Source: Rotaria sp. Silwood1
Lineage: Eukaryota > Rotifera > Eurotatoria > Philodinida > Philodinidae
Reading direction: 5' to 3'
Assembly: GCA_905250075.1 (NCBI GenBank)
Contig: CAJNOP010000405.1
Span: forward strand, 122,694 to 186,693
DNA length: 64,000 nucleotides
Part shown: piece after piece, positions 11,059 through 22,780 of the stretch
Position numbering within the stretch: position 1 is the first letter of the stretch
Layout of the letters: each line of letters starts with the position of its first letter
Program-made: the position numbers and the translations under genes
The notes under the pieces: generated by a model
Database searches by the model: none
Seen by the model: only the letters and a program-made list of their open reading frames with translations
Told to the model about the DNA's origin: nothing

Positions 11059-12980
11059 TTGCTATTCGTCTTATTGATGGTGTCACAGAAACCAATTGAT
11101 CGAGAATCATCATTCGATAACTACTTATTACATAAATTAGGTTCGTTCTCTACTTATAACCGTTCAAGATCCTTAGTTACAGGTTCTATAGCTACTTATA
11201 TGAGAAAAAATCGCAAGTCTTTATTTATTACTACTTTGATATCAGTGGAGCTACTAAACTTAAATTATGAAAAACCTCTACAATATTATAAACATTCATA
11301 TAACATGTTAATACATACTGAGACTCTATGTGTAGGAGTATCATCTTTTGTAATGAATGATTTTAGCTCTACTTTTACCATTAGAGGACAATATGATCAA
11401 GCTTTGGAGTATTATATACGTTCTATGAAAATTAGCGAAGTTCATTCGAATTATTCCGATATAGCGGCTTGTCACGGAAGCATTTGTAAAATTTATCGTA
11501 AAAAATGCAACAACAATATCTTCCTAATGAACTCAAATAATTAGCCAGAGCATTGGATCATATTGATACAATATACAACGATATGGGTGATTTGACTAAT
11601 GCGATGAAATATCATTCGGAAAGTTTAAAAATGAATGAAAAATGTCTTCCAATCGGACATGATAGTATTGAGCTGATTTTAAATTATATTGCTCATCCAT
11701 TCACAAATCAAGAAAAATATGATGAAGTCTTCGATTATATGACTTCGTTAAAAATCAAACAAAATATCTATCCAAATTGTCATATTAATTTTGTTAAAAT
11801 TTTAAATGAAATTGGATATGCTTATTATTTAAAGAGAAGTTATGATTTTGCGTATAGTTATCTTGAAAAATGTACAAGAGTGGGAACGAATTACTTTTTC
11901 TGATATTCATAATATTAATCCAGTTAGTACTCGGACATACTTTAGTTTAGTTTTAATTAAACTGCAAAAATATGATGATACACTGATATATTCAATATGT
12001 TCTCTCAATCTTGCTCGAAATTTTGACTTTGATCGGTATTGCTTGTGAGGGTATTGGTATTGGAATGGTTTCAGACTTGGCTATTTTTCTATCTAGTGTC
12101 TAACATTCATTATATCTAATTCATGACAAAACTCTGGTGAAAAACTCAAATAAAATCCATTCTTTTTTCATTGAAATCGATTAAATACTATGGCTTCAAT
12201 CTGATTTTACTGAAAAGAAGAATCGACTTTAATCTGATTTTTCGCTAGACATTTTTTTATGAACTAGATAAAATAAATGTTAGAAACTAGACCAAGAGTT
12301 TTGGCATTGGTGCATGCCTAATGAAGATATAACCGACTTTTTTTTGACTAATCTAGATATTATTTCTCATGAAATGCGTAATTATGTCGAAAACTTTGAA
12401 TATTTTGAAAAATTTTCCAAAAATGACAATGTCAATCCTAGACAATTGAATCCTATTCGTCTAGCTTGCAAGTACGAAAACATCTGTATTTGTTTATGGT
12501 ACTAAGGTAATTATGAAAATTGATGAAAGCATCTTATGACGGCTGTCACATTCATTAGTCAAACTTTTCCTCATCGTCAATATGCTGATTGGATAGATAC
12601 TATTTGATAAGTATTTTGTGACAAAAATTGTTCGACGATACTCTAGAAGATTATTTAATACGTTTAAATATGAAATTGGAATATTTTCCAGAAGATTTTG
12701 TTGATTTAGCACACAGTTGTATCTATCTGCTGTTTATATCGAAAAAAGTGAATCTTAGAAGCGAGCAATACAAACTTGAAGCTCGATTATACTATGCAAG
12801 AGCATTGCTAATTTATCGAAACATGGAATCGTTCGAATAATATTTGTTTTCTATTGTATTGGTGCGATTTATGAAGATACGTATAAATATCATCTTGCAA
12901 TCGATTGTTATACAAAACTATACAAAACTGTTAGAGATGTCCGAGAACTATTGTCCCTTTTAAATATCTCTACCCAATAA
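11059..12980 (+). pseudogene. TPR-repeat protein gene, decayed
   Basis: Tetratricopeptide-type helices are spread over several frames. Block 1 (11059-11544) contains GQYDQALEYYIRSMKIS. Block 2 (from about 11535) contains YNDMGDLTNAMKYHSESLKM and a second repeat ending AYSYLEKC. Block 3 (11842-12048) shares block 1's frame and continues the theme. Further pieces lie at 12314-12505 and 12628-12840. The last piece, CIGAIYEDTYKYHLAIDCYT, ends at a TAA at 12978-12980. The 42-residue kinesin-light-chain-like spacing (MGD...A..YH.ESL.M.EKCLP) supports the TPR call. Frame changes at about 11540, 11880 and 12840 argue for a pseudogene; some gaps, such as 12049-12300, could be introns. Which TPR protein this was cannot be told. 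Confidence 0.65.
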
Positions 12981-12994
12981 ACAAACAAAAATAA

Positions 12995-13048
12995 GATGTG
13001 AGTGAAAGGTGTGACTGTAGGTAATAATCTCATTCTCACACTCGCATC
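12995..13048. repeat. Telomere-like hairpin, diverged
   Basis: gatgtgagtga (12995-13005) faces tcacactcgcatc (13036-13048). The arms are recognisable but diverged. Confidence 0.5.
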
Positions 13049-13272
13049 CTCTGAAAAATCTATTATTGCCCTTCGAATTGTTTCAATACATTGAGATTTT
13101 CTCGGTAGCTTCCGATAGTTTTTTCGACTATAAGTGTTTGCCTCATTTATGAATTGAGTTTGACATACTATTTTGACTGCATCCTAAACGTTTCAGCGTC
13201 CAAAGAAAACAGGAATGAGTATTCCAAAGAATCTCATTTTGCTATCGTTGCACAACTGAAATGTAATTTTTC

Positions 13273-13652
13273 CAAGGGGGAACAAGCGGACTTCTGTACT
13301 TTCGAAGTACAAAAGTACAGAGAAGTACCAAAAAGTACGAAGAAGTACAAAAGTACAGAGAAGTACCAAAAAGTACGAAGAAGTACAGAGAAGTACGCGC
13401 TTTCTCCCTCGATTTTTTCCAAAAACAGAACAAAAGTGTTCTGTTATAGGGAAATGTTAAAAATTCTGTTCTCAAAAAACAGAACAAGTGTTCTGTTATT
13501 GGGAAATGTCAAAAATTCTGTTCCCGAAAAACAGAACAAAAAATGTTCTGTTTTTTGGGAACAGAGTTCTTGATATTTGTCAAGAAGTACCAAGAAGTAC
13601 GAAGAAGTACAAAGAAGTATAAGAAGTACAGAAGTCCGCTTGTTTCCCCTTG
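13273..13652. mobile_element. hAT-type MITE with 8-bp target duplication
   Basis: The ends are inverted repeats: left caagggggaacaagcggac (from 13273), right the complement ending ccccttg (13652). Exact 8-bp direct repeats aatttttc flank it at 13265-13272 and 13653-13660, the duplication length of the hAT superfamily; hAT ends commonly start CA(A/G)GGG. The interior is non-coding: clusters of aagtac next to both ends, and in the middle three or four repeats of an inverted cagaac...gttctg unit spaced about 55-60 bp. No transposase is present, so it is non-autonomous. Confidence 0.8.
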
Positions 13653-14664
13653 AATTTTTCACAAATCATCCATACATACTGAAGAATAATGCGCAAGAAA
13701 TACAAAGATCGGCACAATACTTAACATACTCGATTCCATCTGTTTGAAGTGATTGTGAATCGATTAGCAGCTGGTTAGAACACATACGTATGTAGTCTTT
13801 TTGTGGTGTGGGTATAAGTCTAAAGATTGTAATAAGGTCCAACGCAACCGCATGCCACGCCAGTAGCCACATCCACCCCTAGGTAAGATTTGAAAAGAGC
13901 GTTAAAAACTGAATATAACTGCCATGACAAATGTATACCAAGTTGATAACTCTCAATGTTGAGTGTATGTTTTCGAAAACGGTGTAAAACTAATTCCTGA
14001 AATTTCTAATCAGGTTGTTAAATATTGCTAAAATTGAGAACTATTGGTTTGCTATCAATTATTCATGTCAGTTGTGTTTAGTTTCGAACGCTCTTTTCAA
14101 ATCTATTCTGAGGTTTTGATAAATGCAAAAGAAAGTCTAAAATTGAGTTAGAGTTGATCGGCACTGGTCGAAGAAAACCTTGAAAATTAGAATTTTCAGT
14201 CAACTCTGAAACGTTTGTTTAATGCTTCATGAATCTCAACTAGTTTCACATAGAGTAAAAAGCTGATCTTGGATGATATGCAAAATCCGCTAACCATTGA
14301 ATTCTTCAGCAAGGAAAACATCATCTTTAATACTATGGACTTGGTGCGTTCTTATTCATGATATAACTATTCTTGAACATGATGATTATCTTCGATTAGC
14401 AAAAGTCATTTAATTGGATTGTTTAGTAAAGCCTTTTTCAAATATAAATACTAGAGGTGACATCATCGATTTATGTGACATGTCTTTATGTGCAAAACAG
14501 AGAAGGGGACGTTACTGATTAAAGCGCATTTGTTGAGGATTCTTCGAATCTCCAATAAATGAATATGACTAATTGTTCAAATGATTTTTGAAAAACAATA
14601 TTAGATCTGCAATTAGTTTGGATTGATCTAAAAAGAGGACATAATAATGCTGATCGCGTAATAA

Positions 14665-14705
14665 GGTGTGGGTGCCACCTTAACAACCTATTTTACACCC
14701 ACACC
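14665..14705. repeat. Telomere-like hairpin, perfect 10-bp arms
   Basis: ggtgtgggtg (14665-14674) pairs perfectly with cacccacacc (14696-14705). Confidence 0.8.
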
Positions 14706-15892
14706 CATCAACACAGAGTCATTTGCAAAGTTAGTTTTTACTTGCTCTTATCATTCTTCTGTTAAATGACTTCTAAACGTAATCTATTAAACGTTACCCA
14801 CATATCTTTTCTATACATGATAACGCGTAAAACTGCTTTCATTATACCAACAATAACACTTAACAGTAGCATTTACTTACCTTGCCTGCATGACAAACAA
14901 TTTTTTGAATAAAGTTCTGCCACTAACCAAATAATCACCAGTTTAATTGAGCCGATGCGTAAATATTCCATTTATTTGTGTTACTATTTATAGTCAACTC
15001 TGTACTATTTTCGATCATTCGACCAGGTCCTACTATTGGCGTCTATGACTATGGCTACATCTTGACTTGTATACCACCATCGTTTATCATTGTGATGATA
15101 CGCGTTTCTGGTGAATAAGAGATACATGATTTCTTTATCCTTCATCCGCAGTACATAGTACAAAAAAAGAGTTTTTTATTAAAACAATACTTACTATTAA
15201 TTTTCTATTGAGACTGATCTAAAAAAAAGAAAGCTCCTTTTTATTTATAAACAATACTCACTATTGACTTTAGGACGTCAATGTTGTTCTAGACGATATA
15301 AGGAAGACATCTGCACAAGCTCATGCCCACATGATTGGATGAAATTACGAAAGTGAAAAAAAAATATCATTAATGATCAGATTAATAATTAGTTTAGTTT
15401 TTATTTATACCAATGAGTGTTGTTATCGTTCTAATAATGTTTCTTTTTTGTTTCTTTCAACTAAGATTTAGTATAAAGTATGAATATAATCAAAAGTTTC
15501 GATTTTAAGAAACATTTTCAATTATAATTTACACAAAAATGTTCTTGCCAATCTCTTACATCTTCACTTACATATCATCGGTCTTTTGGTTCGCTTACAT
15601 AAGTGATCATAATTACTTGGTATGCGTCTACTTAAGATGCGTCTTATTCAACCTAGAAATATACAACAAACATCATTCTAAGGGTATTAGGTTATTTTCT
15701 TCTGCAGTATAAATCGGTTATCAAAAGTTACTTCCATGGATATTTATTTATTACTTTTCTTTTCATTTTTTATATATTCGTCTTAAATCTCACAGGTCGA
15801 TTATTTTTAGATATAAAAACAAACAATCGTTAGAAGAGATAAAGACATAATTTGGCATTGTTCGACATAAACTTCGTTCTGACAGATAGAAT

Positions 15893-16675
15893 ATGGTAAC
15901 CAAACTTCAAGAATCCTCTGATGCTGTAGATCAATATATTAGAGAACATTCACTACGTTTAACATCTGAACAAAATGAATTAATTGAATACACACAATCA
16001 CTACCAAGTTATTATTTGTGCCATTGAATCGTTTACAATATTATGGATTTTATTTTCTAGGGGATTTATCAGAGATGCTTGCTTCGATTGATGAAGCTCA
16101 ATTTTTTCAAGTCATTATTCAACTTATGGGATGTAAACGATGCAGTAAAATTATATCGTTGTCTTTTTTTATGCCATAAAGGCTAAGATTTTTGCTGTGT
16201 TCTTGTTTTAGTTGAAATTGGAACATTTACTGGCTATACAACATTAACAATTGCATTAACTCTTCCATCAGATGGTCATATAATAACATGCGATATTGAT
16301 GATAAATATATCCGGCAAGATTTATGGAAAAAAGCTGGTGTGACTGATAAAATAACATTAAAAATTGGACCTGCTATTGAAACATTAAAAAAATTACTTG
16401 AAGAGAATGGTTATGGATCATTTGATTTTATTTTTATTGACGCTGATAAAACAAATTATTTACATTATTATCAATTGGCTATTGAATTAGTTCGTTCAAA
16501 TGGTTTGATTGCCATTGATAATACACTTTGGTATGGAAAAGTTGTTGATCAATCTGATACAACTAAAGAAACAGTAGCTATTCGCCAAATAAATGATTTT
16601 ATATGTAATGATCAACGTGTTGATATTAGTCTTTTACGTTTTGGCGATGGAACAACATTATGTAGAAAAAAATAG
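15893..16675 (+). CDS. Cation-dependent O-methyltransferase (CCoAOMT/COMTD1-like)
   Basis: Class I SAM-dependent methyltransferase of family PF01596, which methylates catechol-type hydroxyls using a divalent metal. I place three exons: 15893-16007, 16061-16144 and 16212-16675, with introns of 53 and 67 nt (gttatt..ctag and gtaaaa..ttag). Phases join cleanly to give 220 residues. Exon 2 to 3 restores the SAM motif CIEIGTFTGYTTL (residues 66-78). The acidic ribose-binding position follows at CDID (93-96). The metal ligands are visible as FIDADK (D143, D145) and DN (169-170). Length agrees with the family (about 220-260). There is no signal peptide, so a cytosolic enzyme is likely. Substrate is unknown; animal COMTD1-like and plant or bacterial caffeoyl-CoA types cannot be separated by eye. 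Confidence 0.88.
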
Positions 16676-17106
16676 ACAAATAAAAACATTATATTTATGG
16701 TTAAACATTAAAAAAAATTAGCTCACTTTCCTCCAATTCCTAAACGCGATCTATCTCCTTAATAATCATTATAAAATAAAATTTCGATCATGTCTTTCTT
16801 TTTGTTGAATATGAAACAATTTATGAATATTATTGCGTACATTTTTTATTCATGTTTAATAAATTTTCAGTCAATTCTTCGCTTCTTAAGTAGTAAACAC
16901 AATTTGAGATAAACTATTGAAACAAAAATCGAACTATGTCTTGTTAAAAAATCAGTAACTGTTAATTGAAATTATTTCTTTCTATGATAAATGCGCTAAA
17001 AGTATTACTTGATCTTTTCTCATGTACACCTTGTTGAAACAGCCTATGTGAGCCAGAGCTGCCAACTTGGTCAGATACAAGGTAAGCTAAGCCGAAGTTT
17101 TCGAAC

Positions 17107-17566
17107 TGGGTGTGGTGTGGCTGTGTGTGGGCGTTGGTGTTGGTGTGGATAGGTATTAGAAGATCCCTTTTTCCTTCTTCATGTTCGNNNNNNNNNNNNN
17201 NNNNNNNNNNNNNNNNNNNNNNNNNNNNNNNNNNNNNNNNNNNNNNNNNNNNNNNNNNNNNNNNNNNNNNNNNNNNNNNNNNNNNNNCGACCAAGACTTT
17301 TGGCTCACCCTTTATATCAAAGAGACGATCATTGTTGAAATCGCCAACACCAATCGCGTTAGGACGGGAACCATTTGGATGTGGGTGTGAGTATGGGTAG
17401 AAAGAAACGTTACACCCACACCCTCACATCCACACCCACCCACACCCACACCTCACCCACACACCTCACTCACACTCACACCCACATCCCCACACCTCAC
17501 CCACACCCCACCCACATTCCACACTTCACACCCACACACCCAGCCACACTCACACCCACACCATCC
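17107..17566. repeat. Long telomere-like tract with gap
   Basis: G-rich sequence (gggtgtggtgtggctgtgtg) precedes the gap. After it, a second G-rich stretch (gatgtgggtgtgagtatggg) leads into about 155 nt of cacccacacccacacctcac-type sequence (17412-17566). The C-rich run is the longest in the window, mostly hexamer-like units around CCCACA. The gap itself is probably caused by the repeat. Confidence 0.75.
17188..17287. other. Assembly gap (100 N)
   Basis: Exactly 100 unknown bases, a conventional placeholder length, so the true size is not known. Confidence 0.99.
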
Positions 17567-17987
17567 AGGTGTGCTAATATTTAATTTGAAAAATAGGCCG
17601 CTTTCCTACACATATCAGTCATAGTTGACTCTTTCATTTGTGTTTATAAGACGCAGTGAAAATCTTTATATGACGACAGCATTGTAAGCCTTGTTTCAAC
17701 AGGCAATTTTCTTGTTGACATTTGTTTCTTGGCCAATAGGCACCATTTCATTTTTAAGGCATTCATTTTTGTTCGAACTTTGTGTGCACGACCAATAGAG
17801 GCGATGCTGCTACTCATTTCGTCGCACAAAGTAAATATTCACTTTCAAATAACGTGACGTAAATCACAAAAAGTTTAGTCAGTTATCATTTGCCATAGAT
17901 TCTAGTTTCCAGAATTAGTCGCTGAAGTAATCCACATTTCTGAAAAAATAAATACTTAGTAAATAGTGGTGATCAAACAATGAGGAA

Positions 17988-18090
17988 GTGTGAGTGTCGG
18001 ATTTCGTTTTCTCCTATTCGTACCTACCTACACCCATACCCTCATTCACACCCGCACCCGCAGCCTCCCCCAATTCACACAGCCACACCC
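17988..18090. repeat. Telomere-like hairpin, C-rich side long
   Basis: A short G side (gtgtgagtgtcgg) faces a longer C side (cctacacccataccctcatt, then cacccgcacccgcagcctcc). Confidence 0.5.
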
Positions 18091-18210
18091 GTGGTTTAAG
18101 ATTATTTTTAATGAATATTAGACACTCAAGTGTAAGTAGTGCAAAAGCATCGAACATAGCAATAGAATCAAAGGTGTCTCATACTTCAATAAATCAAATA
18201 TGTCTGGATT

Positions 18211-20052
18211 TCAACCGATGATGTTTGATAGTGAACAACTATTAGAAATATTCTTCGAAAGATTTACAACGTTGCACGCATTTGGAACAGCTTCATGAAC
18301 GTTAACTTGAACACCTAAGTTTGTTACCGTTACAGGTGGAGGAAATGATGAGTTAAAACCTGATAGAGGCAAATCAATTAAACGACTGAAATTCGTTTGA
18401 CAGGGATTTGCATTGTCATAATAAAATGGATCAACTGTAAATTGATGATTGACAAGGGTGTTGTTATGTGCAGAAATATTTTGACTGTTACAGATTGAAA
18501 TCAATGATATTGAGCTGTTTATTGCTATATAGTTTCCACTGATTGATACATTAGCTGCGTTGTTGCCTTGAATCAAACCTTGACCGTATACTCCAAATAG
18601 AAATGTTGATGACTCCACAATAACGTCAGAGAAAACTGGAACTAATTGACGGGGAAGAGGTGCAAAAGAAATTACTCCTTTTTGTTTCGCAATGCCTTGA
18701 TTGCAACTGATATAGACATTTCGACTGAGTGTCACATTTTGTGCCGCAACACTTTCATACCAATACATTGATGGCTCAAACAGTACTGCTGGTCCACTTG
18801 TTCTATTGAATAATGAATCTGTTATCTGAATATTTCGTGTCTTTAATAGAACACCACGTGCTCGATTATTAGCCACAGTCAAATTCCTAATAGTCAATGT
18901 TGGTGTATCAGCAACAGAAGCCCAATCTCCGACACTTGCATTGATGGGGCTGGTGAATGTGAATAATCGTGAAGTTGGACCATAGATTGAAGACGACGCT
19001 ACTGTCGCTGTTGCATAGACTGTGAATTGTCGTTGACTGCTGCTAAATTCTAGATGTGTGCCAACTCCGACATTAAGTACATCAAACCAATTAAACTCTT
19101 CAAAAATCAATGCGGTTGAATTGATTATCTGTGCTACAGTGAAATAAAATCCATGTACATTCAATCCATCATCACCTTGTGCTTCACATTTACTGTCGAC
19201 TATGTTTATGTAATCTCTACTGTCTGCAAAGTGCATACAGTCTACTGATGCACTCATCCAACGTCCATCACGCGGTATTACATGATAGTCAATTATATTC
19301 AAACGTTTTGCCCGTAGTGTGACTACGCCCATACACCAAGCTGTATAGATTATTATCGACTGAACAGTGAAATCTGTTACATCTTGAGCATCAATAGCAT
19401 GCCTTGCAAAAGTATAACGAGCGACAATTGGATCTCCCGCAACAAATATTGAAGGAGATGCCAAAGGGATTCGTAATATACCAGGTGAGACCAAACTAGT
19501 GTTCGCATTCGACGGTGGTGTCTGATAGATTTCATATGCGTTTGGACTAAAGGCTGGTCTCATCTCTACTGGATCATATTGAAGAATTGCGTGTACTTGT
19601 CGACCAATATCAGCTTTGTGTGGTGGTACTACTTGGACATCGAGATAGCTCGTGTTCGCACTCACCACATATCCAGCAGTAAATGGAAGTGGATCGAAAT
19701 CAATGGCTAATGAAGTAATGGTTAGTCCTTGACAATGAAATGGTTTGAACATCGCCGATGGTGAATTTCCAAGTAAAAGTGTTTGTTGCATTCCTTGTCC
19801 CATAATTGTCAAATTGACAGCGCACTCTATTGAGATAACTGATGTAAAATTATATGTACCAGATTGAAATACAACAATATTGTTTGATCCATTGGCAATA
19901 GCCATTTTGATGGCTAACTGAACTGCGTGTGTATCATCAATATTATCGTTTGGATAGGCACCGTAAGTGGAGACAGAAAACGTCACTCCTTCACTGTATG
20001 ACCATTGGATAGATACAATCAGAATGACCAAATATTTGGAGACAAACTTCAT
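18211..20052 (-). CDS. Secreted beta-helix glycosidase, GH110-like (alpha-1,3-galactosidase type)
   Basis: A 613-residue single-exon protein. The start is the ATG at 20050-20052, which opens a good signal peptide (MKFVSKYLVILIVSIQ, then WSYS); the frame continues upstream without need. The first domain has the pectate-lyase/right-handed beta-helix opening (STYGAYPNDNIDDTHAVQLA). The central block GRWMSASVDCMHFADSR and then EAQGDDGLNVHGFYF resembles the GH110 core (ADATHF...DDAINVHG); the acidic pair is D294-D295 of the 613-residue form. In characterised bacterial GH110 enzymes, acidic residues of this block are catalytic. Many N-x-S/T sites and repeated short N-x-x-I rungs follow. The likely role is extracellular or lysosomal cleavage of alpha-galactosyl ends. 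GH110 is mostly bacterial, so transfer is plausible. Alternative: another beta-helix hydrolase of unknown specificity. Confidence 0.75.
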   Translation of the reverse strand: MKFVSKYLVILIVSIQWSYSEGVTFSVSTYGAYPNDNIDDTHAVQLAIKMAIANGSNNIVVFQSGTYNFTSVISIECAVNLTIMGQGMQQTLLLGNSPSAMFKPFHCQGLTITSLAIDFDPLPFTAGYVVSANTSYLDVQVVPPHKADIGRQVHAILQYDPVEMRPAFSPNAYEIYQTPPSNANTSLVSPGILRIPLASPSIFVAGDPIVARYTFARHAIDAQDVTDFTVQSIIIYTAWCMGVVTLRAKRLNIIDYHVIPRDGRWMSASVDCMHFADSRDYINIVDSKCEAQGDDGLNVHGFYFTVAQIINSTALIFEEFNWFDVLNVGVGTHLEFSSSQRQFTVYATATVASSSIYGPTSRLFTFTSPINASVGDWASVADTPTLTIRNLTVANNRARGVLLKTRNIQITDSLFNRTSGPAVLFEPSMYWYESVAAQNVTLSRNVYISCNQGIAKQKGVISFAPLPRQLVPVFSDVIVESSTFLFGVYGQGLIQGNNAANVSISGNYIAINSSISLISICNSQNISAHNNTLVNHQFTVDPFYYDNANPCQTNFSRLIDLPLSGFNSSFPPPVTVTNLGVQVNVHEAVPNACNVVNLSKNISNSCSLSNIIG

Positions 20053-21153
20053 GTTAATTGATCGCACTTGCCACTTAAAAGATGATCGTGATTCTGTAAA
20101 AAGAAAATTGATGTGGTCAGACAAACAAGGCGCTGAAATAAGGTAGACTTTTTTAGAATAAAAAAACATTTAAATCGTAAAATCGGGGACACGATAACGA
20201 TTTTGTGATATTCATAACTATTATTTCGCCTAAGGAGGAAAAACAGTTCATCGTGGGTCATCTCCATCGGATCCGAAAATAGATTTTTCACCTAAAAATA
20301 CACGCTATATTAGATGAAATGACTTGTTCATCGATACATCTTAATACTTCGTGTTTGCTGTTGACTTTACAGGAAACTTCTTTTGTTTTTGTTAATGTAA
20401 GATCCCCGAAAGGTTTTTCGAGTCGGTTCTAGTATCAATCGACACCTCTCGCCGAATTCTATCCGACGCTACTATGTGAGTCACGTAATAATGTCTCTAT
20501 GAGCCGTCATTTAGTGTCTAGAGTTAGTTACTTTTAGCGATCATACACGAAGGTAGGTATACTTTCATCGTTCTTGATCAAAGTATTTTCTTTTCATTTC
20601 TCGAACAGTTAGCCAACTTTCTTTTCTCTTTTTTGACATGAGATCGTATCAATTTTGAATCTTTCACAACCTTATTCCATCAGGTATTTTCTCACCACCT
20701 GGTTCACCCTCAGTATACCACACAGATACTAGGATCTCTCGCTGAAAAGTTTTGTACCCCACGTTATCTTGCATAGCATACGCTGTTGTCGCCGTTTGTA
20801 TAAGAACTCAGACGCCTGTACCTTTCGATTTGTCTTATATAATAAAGTGAGAGGAAGGCAATATGCGCTGACTTGTTAATGTGACTAATTATCTGATGTC
20901 TAAGCGTCCTGTGCGCGCCTGCTAAACACTCATCTCTTTATTTATTTCACTCTGATAGTCCCTCTGCCCCAACACATGGTGAACAATCGCTTTATTAACA
21001 TTTGTAGTAGTATCTTGACATTGCTTCAAGAATCTCAGGCAGATCAAATAAACAGAAAATCAAGAAAATTAGCTTGACTTTCTGCGAAAGTTCTATTCGA
21101 TTATTTTCTTTCGTGAAATCACATTCTTCATTGCCAAGGAGCATACTATTGTA
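20053..21153. other. Intergenic
   Basis: Upstream region of the beta-helix gene. I see no gene, tRNA or repeat that I can support; base composition is slightly less AT-rich near 20400-20900. Confidence 0.4.
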
Positions 21154-21859
21154 TCAGGTTGTCAGAAAAGTCTGTGCAATTCATACGTAGTGGTGGCAAA
21201 AAGGCTGAGAACAACATATTTTTGATTTTCTTTCTGTACTACTGAGCTCCCAGATCAAATTCAAATAGTGATTTGAATAGCGCATGAAATACTATATTAA
21301 ATGCTGTCTATGACAAGATTTCATGGATGAATTCTGATAGCTGAACTTCTAAAAAATGGAAAACGGAAGTTTTCATGTTACAGAAAACTTTTTTGGAGCT
21401 CTTTTCTAATAAAGCCATCTTAGAGAGCACCAAATTCTAGAGGAAATGATGGGTCGCAACTAGGGATGCAACGGTGACGGTGGTCACCAGTGTGATCGGT
21501 CTACGGTTCACCGTTCCACCTGTATATGAGCACCGTAAGCACCGGTCACAATGTACTGCAGATATAGCTACTCAAGTTCAAGTGTATCTTATTAAAAATG
21601 AAGCTGACCATCTCATAATCGAGAAGTGCGCATATATTTGGTATTCCTCTACTTTCTGTGATTTATGATCATACTTCACAAATTTAATAAAATGTTTCTA
21701 TATACTGACCGCTCCTTCAGTACGATGCTGACCGTAGGTGTACGTCAGACAACATCAAGATGCTCATTCAGGTGATATTTGTTAGTGCGAGGCTATCTGG
21801 GTATGAAAGATGCTTATACAAAAAAATGAGGTATGCCACGTCAACAACAGCTGTTAGAA

Positions 21860-22780
21860 TGTCGGGAACCTACGGTGATCGCCGGTTTATAACATTCTAC
21901 CGGCTCCTCAAAGCTTAGGATAACCAGCAGTACGCTTTTAATGTCCATCACTGGAGGTTTTCTTGGCCATATCGATCCCATAACCGGCATGATTATCACA
22001 TTCATCGATGAACAAAATTTTCATTTACTATAGTGAGCAGATCTCAATTACATGTTTTTACGCATTACTATTAATCCTAATCATGTTGGTTCGGAGAGCG
22101 GAGACCTACAGTGGCAGGCAGCTTCTAGTATTTCACAGACTCGTTGAAGGTCAGAGCAACTAGTAATGGCAATCTAGTCATCATCACCGTATGATTTCGT
22201 GAATCTATCAGTCGTATAACGAGCTTCGTACACAGTCTTCGGAAAAACTTTTCACATGCTGTTTCGTCGTGTACTCAAATATATAGTTTTGTACATCATG
22301 GTGAAAGTTTAAAATGCTGTTTAGAGAGTGGGAATCTACGGCGATGACCGGTTTGCAGCATTTGACAAGTTCATTGATGCTCAGGGTAGTCAGTAATGCC
22401 CTTACAACCATCATCACCGTAGGTTCCTGTGATAATGTCGGTCCTAAAACTGCCATCGCTATCACACTGATTTAGGGAAAAAACTTTCATATATAATAAT
22501 ACATCGCTATAAATTATATACTTTTAAGCGTCACCATGTAGTCTCATAATGCCAGTTACTAGAGCGGAGACCTACGGTGATAGACGGTTTCTAGCATTTA
22601 CAGTTTCATTGAGGCTCACAGTAACCAGCAGTGTCCATCTAGTCACCATCACCGTAGGTTTTCGTCACCCTATTGATTCTATTATCAGCTTTGTAGCCAT
22701 GCACACCTTAGAAAAGATTTTTCATCATCAGTCTTGTCGTACACTCAGGTGGCTCTGTAAGTTCGCCTATTCGGAAGTTC
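21860..22780. repeat. Diverged tandem repeat, period about 228 bp
   Basis: Units start near 21865, 22097, 22325 and 22553, each with a form of ggagacctacggtgatgacc, then a copy of caccatcaccgtaggttt about 100 bp later. A further copy is near 23325-23480 and a weaker one near 25010. The units have diverged clearly, so the array is old. Confidence 0.6.

Larger units (their letters stand above)
12981..15892. other. Intergenic with MITE and hairpins
   Basis: No gene is seen. It holds an imperfect hairpin (12995-13048), the hAT-type element (13265-13660), a weak hairpin near 13803-13877 and a perfect hairpin at 14665-14705. Confidence 0.5.
16676..18210. other. Intergenic with assembly gap and telomere-like tract
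   Basis: No gene is seen between the methyltransferase and the beta-helix gene. It contains the gap (17188-17287), the long telomere-like tract and a further hairpin at 17988-18090. Confidence 0.55.

Noticed and set aside
13154..13662. Frames such as KYREVPKSTKKYKSTEKYQK
   Set aside because: They lie in the aagtac repeats of the hAT-type MITE and are open on both strands.
17375..17584. Frame rich in TPTH repeats
   Set aside because: Translation of the CCCACA-like tract, not a gene.
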